A stretch of 64,000 nucleotides of DNA. It comes from Corynebacterium sp. MSK297 (GTDB lineage Bacteria; Actinomycetota; Actinomycetes; Mycobacteriales; Mycobacteriaceae). This document shows positions 60,715 to 64,000 of this stretch, one piece after another. Position 1 is the stretch's first letter; the number at the start of each line of letters is the position of its first letter. The position numbers were made by a program, and so were the translations under genes. Under the pieces are notes generated by a model. It ran no database searches and was not told where the DNA came from. It was given only the letters and a program-made list of their open reading frames with translations. The stretch is taken from assembly GCF_030232885.1 (NCBI RefSeq), contig NZ_JASPGD010000003.1, forward strand, positions 1-64,000, given 5' to 3'.

Positions 60715-61124
60715 ACGCTAAATATACAACAAGCAGCATAAACCCTGGATATGTCACCGTGAGCCAAAGCGAGACGCTCTTCATTGTGGGCCTCGAGTGC
60801 TCTTTCTGACATCGTAAATGCACGATCAGCAAAAGACGGATCGATGTTGCGAAACGCTTGCAACGTGTCTGGTGATGGTGTGGGCCCAGACCAATAATGA
60901 AAGTATTTCCGTAATTCGTCCCGTGTGACTAGCTCAGCATCGATTATGTCTTCATCGTCTGCATTGTTTTGTCTAGTGTGTTGAAGGTTTGTTGCCAGCT
61001 GTTCCGGATCCGTGTCTCCGGGGTTGGAATGAGCCTGTTCCGCAGCGGAGCTGGCGTTAGGCTCATTATTTCGACGCCCCGCTTGCGTGCCCTCATTTCT
61101 GCCTTTTTGCTCATGCTCACTCAC
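60711..61124 (-). CDS. DUF2335-like protein lacking its membrane segments
   Basis: 137 residues from the GTG at 61124. A Gln/Asn/Glu-rich N-terminus is followed by HYWSGPTPSPDTLQAFRNIDPSFADRAFTMSERALEAHNEERLALAHG, matching the DUF2335 pattern 'ysGPlPpPeiL..Ye.i.PgfAdri..maE.q...R'. In the family this runs into two TM helices; here it ends after about 13 residues (ISRVYAACCIFSV). It is probably truncated, yet its stop is coupled to the DUF1707 start. The upstream part of the frame overlapping the ECF ATPase gene is not credible. Confidence 0.5.
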   Translation of the reverse strand: MSEHEQKGRNEGTQAGRRNNEPNASSAAEQAHSNPGDTDPEQLATNLQHTRQNNADDEDIIDAELVTRDELRKYFHYWSGPTPSPDTLQAFRNIDPSFADRAFTMSERALEAHNEERLALAHGDISRVYAACCIFSV

Positions 61125-61177
61125 TTCGCGTTGATGTTTCCCCGTGTTGGTCTGGTAGTAGTTTCTTACGATTGTAG

Positions 61178-62452
61178 TTATGGGTGAGAAAATGGGGGTA
61201 GGACACCGGGTTCGATTTGTACTTCTGTTACTTGCGCATATGAAATGACGGACTGTATAAACGTTGGATCGTGGCAGGTCATGATCACCGCCGCGCCACC
61301 GGCTAAACACTCATGTATGAGTTCGTGCATGCTTCTGTGATCAGCCGGGGTCAGCCCCACATCAGGTTCATCGAGCAGTACTACGTGCCGATGCTGTGCG
61401 ACCACCGAAGCCACCTGTAGTAAACGCAGCTGTGAGGGGTTGAGATCCAGCGGGTGCGTATCGCGCGTTAGCTCACTGGTATCGCACTCGCGGTTCTGCG
61501 TGCCAGTGATGATTTCCCAGAGCTTTTCGTCTGCCAACATTTCGCTTGCCAACGAATCCAGCACCTGTGCTGCCGGATCTTGCAAGGCCAACGAGACTGC
61601 GATGTCTTCTGTGGCTGAGTTATCCGCGCTAATTCCAGCCAATTGCCGCAACAAAGTAGTTTTGCCAGCGCCGTTGGTCCCGCGTAGCCAGCACACCGCA
61701 CCGGAACGTGCCTGGAGATCCACCGGATTGCTGGAAAATTCGCGGGCAGCGGTGGTGGATTTCTGCAACTGCCACCAGCGCCGCTTCGGCGCACCACGGC
61801 GAGCGCGAATCCCGGACCATTCTGCGAGGATCGTGCCCGGCTGGATGCGGGGCAAGCTGGGGTTTGGGCCGCCTGCTTGCACAGGCTCGGAAGCAGCGGT
61901 CTCGGACGTAGTCGCAGCAGGCTCGGACGAATTCTGGCTAGTAGTGGTGTCGTAATCCAGGCACAGTACGACACCGGCGCCGCTGCTTGCATATCCCCGC
62001 AATGCGTGCACGACTGCCTGCGCGGAATCTGGATCTAGCCCCGCTGCGGGTTCGCAGGCGATGATGAAATCCGGGCAGGCAGCTAAAAAGCTGGCCACCA
62101 GCATCCGCCGGGTTTGCCCACCCGAGAGCTGCGCGGGGTGGGCATGCGCGAACTCTTCAAGCCCGAGCTGGCGCAAAATTTCTCGACAGCGTGGTTCCAT
62201 GTCTGCAGCTGCAATCCCTTGCTGCTCCATGGGCTGCGCGATTTCTTCGATGACCGTGTCGCGCTGGTGTGAGACCACCGAGCCGATCTCGTAGCCGAGG
62301 AGTAGCACGCGGGATGCCGAATCGTCGGTAAGAAAATCTCGATAATTCTGGGCCAGCCGCCAGGCATTGTCCTCGTCGGCAAGCAAGAGGTGACAGAATT
62401 TTTCGCTAAGCACCCGCTGATGCATGGCCTGGAGATCCGCGTTTAGCTCCAT
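61178..62452 (-). CDS. ECF transporter ATPase, fused double NBD with degenerate first site
   Basis: A 424-residue protein with two ABC domains. The second has Walker A GTNGAGKTT (258-266), Walker B VVLLDEP (357-363), H-loop TCHD, but a signature of LNPSQ instead of LSGGQ. The first has a good signature LSGGQTRR (109-113), Walker B FIIACEP with a Cys before the catalytic Glu, but no Walker A. Thus one hydrolytic site is formed from the Walker A of domain 2 and the signature of domain 1. It energises the ECF transporter with the EcfT and S proteins upstream. Confidence 0.78.
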   Translation of the reverse strand: MELNADLQAMHQRVLSEKFCHLLLADEDNAWRLAQNYRDFLTDDSASRVLLLGYEIGSVVSHQRDTVIEEIAQPMEQQGIAAADMEPRCREILRQLGLEEFAHAHPAQLSGGQTRRMLVASFLAACPDFIIACEPAAGLDPDSAQAVVHALRGYASSGAGVVLCLDYDTTTSQNSSEPAATTSETAASEPVQAGGPNPSLPRIQPGTILAEWSGIRARRGAPKRRWWQLQKSTTAAREFSSNPVDLQARSGAVCWLRGTNGAGKTTLLRQLAGISADNSATEDIAVSLALQDPAAQVLDSLASEMLADEKLWEIITGTQNRECDTSELTRDTHPLDLNPSQLRLLQVASVVAQHRHVVLLDEPDVGLTPADHRSMHELIHECLAGGAAVIMTCHDPTFIQSVISYAQVTEVQIEPGVLPPFSHP

Positions 62453-63183
62453 GCGAGCACCACCAACCCGATGGCTGCGGCGGGGAAGATGAATCGCAAT
62501 AAGATCTCCCAGCGGTGTGCGCGGACCGGGTAAAGCACAGTCCGCCGGCCAGGTGCGTCGTACCCCATGCCCTGAAGAGCGATTCCACGGTCGGCGCCCC
62601 GGGTTAAAAGACGGGTGATCACGGGGATGATCATGCGGGGAATCACGGTGGTGAGGGTGACTTTGCGCCCAGCCAAGCGGTTGGCGGTGGTGACCTCACC
62701 GATCAAGGCGCTGGCCTGCGGGAGCAGCTGCAATGAGGCACCCAAAACATAGACGACGGAATGGTGCAGGCCGAGGTGCTGGAGGGCTTTGAGCAGATCC
62801 GGGATGTGTACATTTGCCATAGCTGCCAGCAGGGACGTCATGAGTGCGCAGAAACGCAGCGCGAGTTCACCCGCGCTAACCAGCCCGTCGGAAGTGAGCA
62901 ACGGTGCGATCTGGTGTTCGCCGTGCGGGGCGTGCACCAGCAGCATCGACAACCCCGCGGGAATGGATAACGCGATGGACGTCGCCGGGACCGCTAAGCT
63001 GCGTGAACCAGCAATGCCCGCGAGCCAACCCAAGGCAATGATCGCGGCGTGCAGCAGCGGCCAGGAAATAGATAAGGCAGCCACCCACGCGGATACGCCA
63101 ATAATGATGACCGTGAGCGGGTGCAAAAAATGCACTGGCTTGCCGACGGGCGCCTGAGCGATGCTAGCTGTGCTCGGCTTCAT
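62443..63183 (-). CDS. ECF transporter transmembrane protein EcfT
   Basis: A 246-residue, ~5-6-TM protein with coupling-helix motifs of EcfT, including ATTANRLAGRKVTLTTVIPRMIIPVITRLLTRGADRGIALQGMGYDAPGRRT (the Ala-Arg-Gly-type box). It overlaps the ATPase start by 10 bases and the S component by 20, forming one operon. Confidence 0.8.
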   Translation of the reverse strand: MKPSTASIAQAPVGKPVHFLHPLTVIIIGVSAWVAALSISWPLLHAAIIALGWLAGIAGSRSLAVPATSIALSIPAGLSMLLVHAPHGEHQIAPLLTSDGLVSAGELALRFCALMTSLLAAMANVHIPDLLKALQHLGLHHSVVYVLGASLQLLPQASALIGEVTTANRLAGRKVTLTTVIPRMIIPVITRLLTRGADRGIALQGMGYDAPGRRTVLYPVRAHRWEILLRFIFPAAAIGLVVLAWS

Positions 63184-63994
63184 CGCGGTGTTGTGGCGGA
63201 AGCAATTGGCGTAGGGTGCGCTTCGGCAATGCCTTCCAGGCGGCCCAGACGATGAGCAGCACCAAAATTTTATCCAGCGGGTCCGAGATGAACGACTGCA
63301 GCGTCACCGACGCCAACAGCGACTGGCCCATCTCCCGGAACAAGGACACCACCGCACCAGTACCCACACCAGCGGTACCGCCGTAGACGAACGCGGCGAC
63401 GGGCGCGGCGAGCGCACCAGCGATAATGCCGATGATCGCACCAGAGACAATCAGGCGCCACAGCTGGCGGAATGCCCCGAATTTGTGGATGGCCACACCG
63501 GACATCCAGCCGACGGCAGCCGAACCTGCTGCGAATGGCAGGGCAGCAGGGGCAATTAAAGCCCAGATGAGGTTGCTGAGAGCGCCCGTCGCCAAGCCCG
63601 CATAGGGCCCGGCGAGAGCCGCGATGAGCACCGTGCCGACGGCATCGAGGTACAGCGGAATACCAGAGGCGCCGATGATCTGGCCGACGACAATATTAAG
63701 CACCAACGCCACCGGAATAATCGCGAGTGTGCGCGCCGGGATATACGGCACGGTGGAAATCAGCAGCAAGACAGTGCCGATCAAGTATCCGCCCATGGTG
63801 AACAACGCGGCGGTGGAGCCGACAGATTCCCATTCCGTCGGGCGCGCAAAAACCAGGATCAGCCAGGTTGCGGTAATGGCGGCCACACCCAACCAGCGCA
63901 GGATCAGTGCGTTACGGGTGGGACTGACAGAGGATTGGGAAGAGGACCGGGCAGAGGACTGGGAAGATGAGGACGAAGATTTCGCAGGTGACAT
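63164..63994 (-). CDS. ECF transporter substrate-binding (S) component
   Basis: A 276-residue protein with six TM helices after a Ser/Gln low-complexity N-terminus (SSSSSSQSSARS type). The TM region (IPARTLAIIPVALVLNIVVGQIIGASGIPLYLDAVGTVLIAALAGPYAGLATGAL...LPFAAGSAAVGWMSG) is S-component-like. It defines substrate specificity, probably a vitamin or related small molecule; which one is not evident. The ATG at 63994 is close to the window edge, so its promoter is not visible. Confidence 0.72.
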   Translation of the reverse strand: MSPAKSSSSSSQSSARSSSQSSVSPTRNALILRWLGVAAITATWLILVFARPTEWESVGSTAALFTMGGYLIGTVLLLISTVPYIPARTLAIIPVALVLNIVVGQIIGASGIPLYLDAVGTVLIAALAGPYAGLATGALSNLIWALIAPAALPFAAGSAAVGWMSGVAIHKFGAFRQLWRLIVSGAIIGIIAGALAAPVAAFVYGGTAGVGTGAVVSLFREMGQSLLASVTLQSFISDPLDKILVLLIVWAAWKALPKRTLRQLLPPQHRDEAEHS

Positions 63995-64000
63995 GAATAC

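Noticed and set aside
1-64000. CRISPR arrays, rRNA genes, complete IS elements or prophage
   Set aside because: No regularly spaced repeats, rRNA sequence, DDE transposase or phage structural genes were seen on either strand.

Overview
The window is a high-GC actinobacterial chromosome segment, almost certainly from a Corynebacterium. The signs are an AftD-type arabinofuranosyltransferase next to a DUF3068 (PorA-family) protein, an MmpL transporter, tgt overlapping gluQ, a DUF222/HNH protein, DtxR-like operators in front of siderophore genes, and a fadE5/fadA2/fabG4/htdX cluster like that of mycobacteria. All assignments come from reading the sequence; no database search was run.

Layout. 1-4 kb is a decayed defence/mobile region: the 5' end of an MmeI-like restriction-modification gene running off the left edge, a tightly overlapped three-gene cassette (XRE regulator, ImmA/IrrE-type metallopeptidase, PIN-like nuclease), and fragments of Abi_2 and DUF2254 genes, bracketed by a 61-bp direct repeat. 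4-15.4 kb holds a J-domain-like membrane protein, an M24 peptidase, the lipid cluster htdX-fabG4 / fadA2 - fadE5 around a palindromic operator, tyrA, the tadA pair and a CsbD protein. 15.8-21 kb holds tRNA-Ser(CGA), an MmpL exporter, tgt and gluQ. 21-34 kb is mainly transport and regulation: a TetR/MFS efflux pair with two operators, a BCCT transporter, a YefM/YoeB toxin-antitoxin pair, two paralogous TDT transporters flanking an MFS gene, and an ABC transporter beside a two-component system. 34-38 kb holds an FMN reductase, an insertion carrying an ABC exporter and a broken plasmid replicase between 75-bp repeats, and tRNA-Ser(GGA). 38-46 kb is an envelope cluster (GT-C-like membrane protein, DUF3068, acyltransferase, AftD, DUF2613). 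46-54 kb holds a universal stress protein, VanW, dcd, ugd, ferritin, and an iron-siderophore esterase plus binding protein. 54-64 kb holds an HNH protein, a frameshifted AAA ATPase, an ABC-ATPase, alaT, DUF1707/DUF2335 proteins and an ECF transporter operon.

Three things stand out. First, small inserts are repeatedly bracketed by duplicated ends of neighbouring genes: the tyrA tail around a 50-residue membrane protein, the gluQ tail around a 66-residue membrane protein, and a similar repeat around the XRE-ImmA-PIN cassette. Second, the nonamer GTCGGCAAG/CTTGCCGAC is strongly over-represented. Third, many genes carry short in-frame tandem repeats at their termini or linkers.
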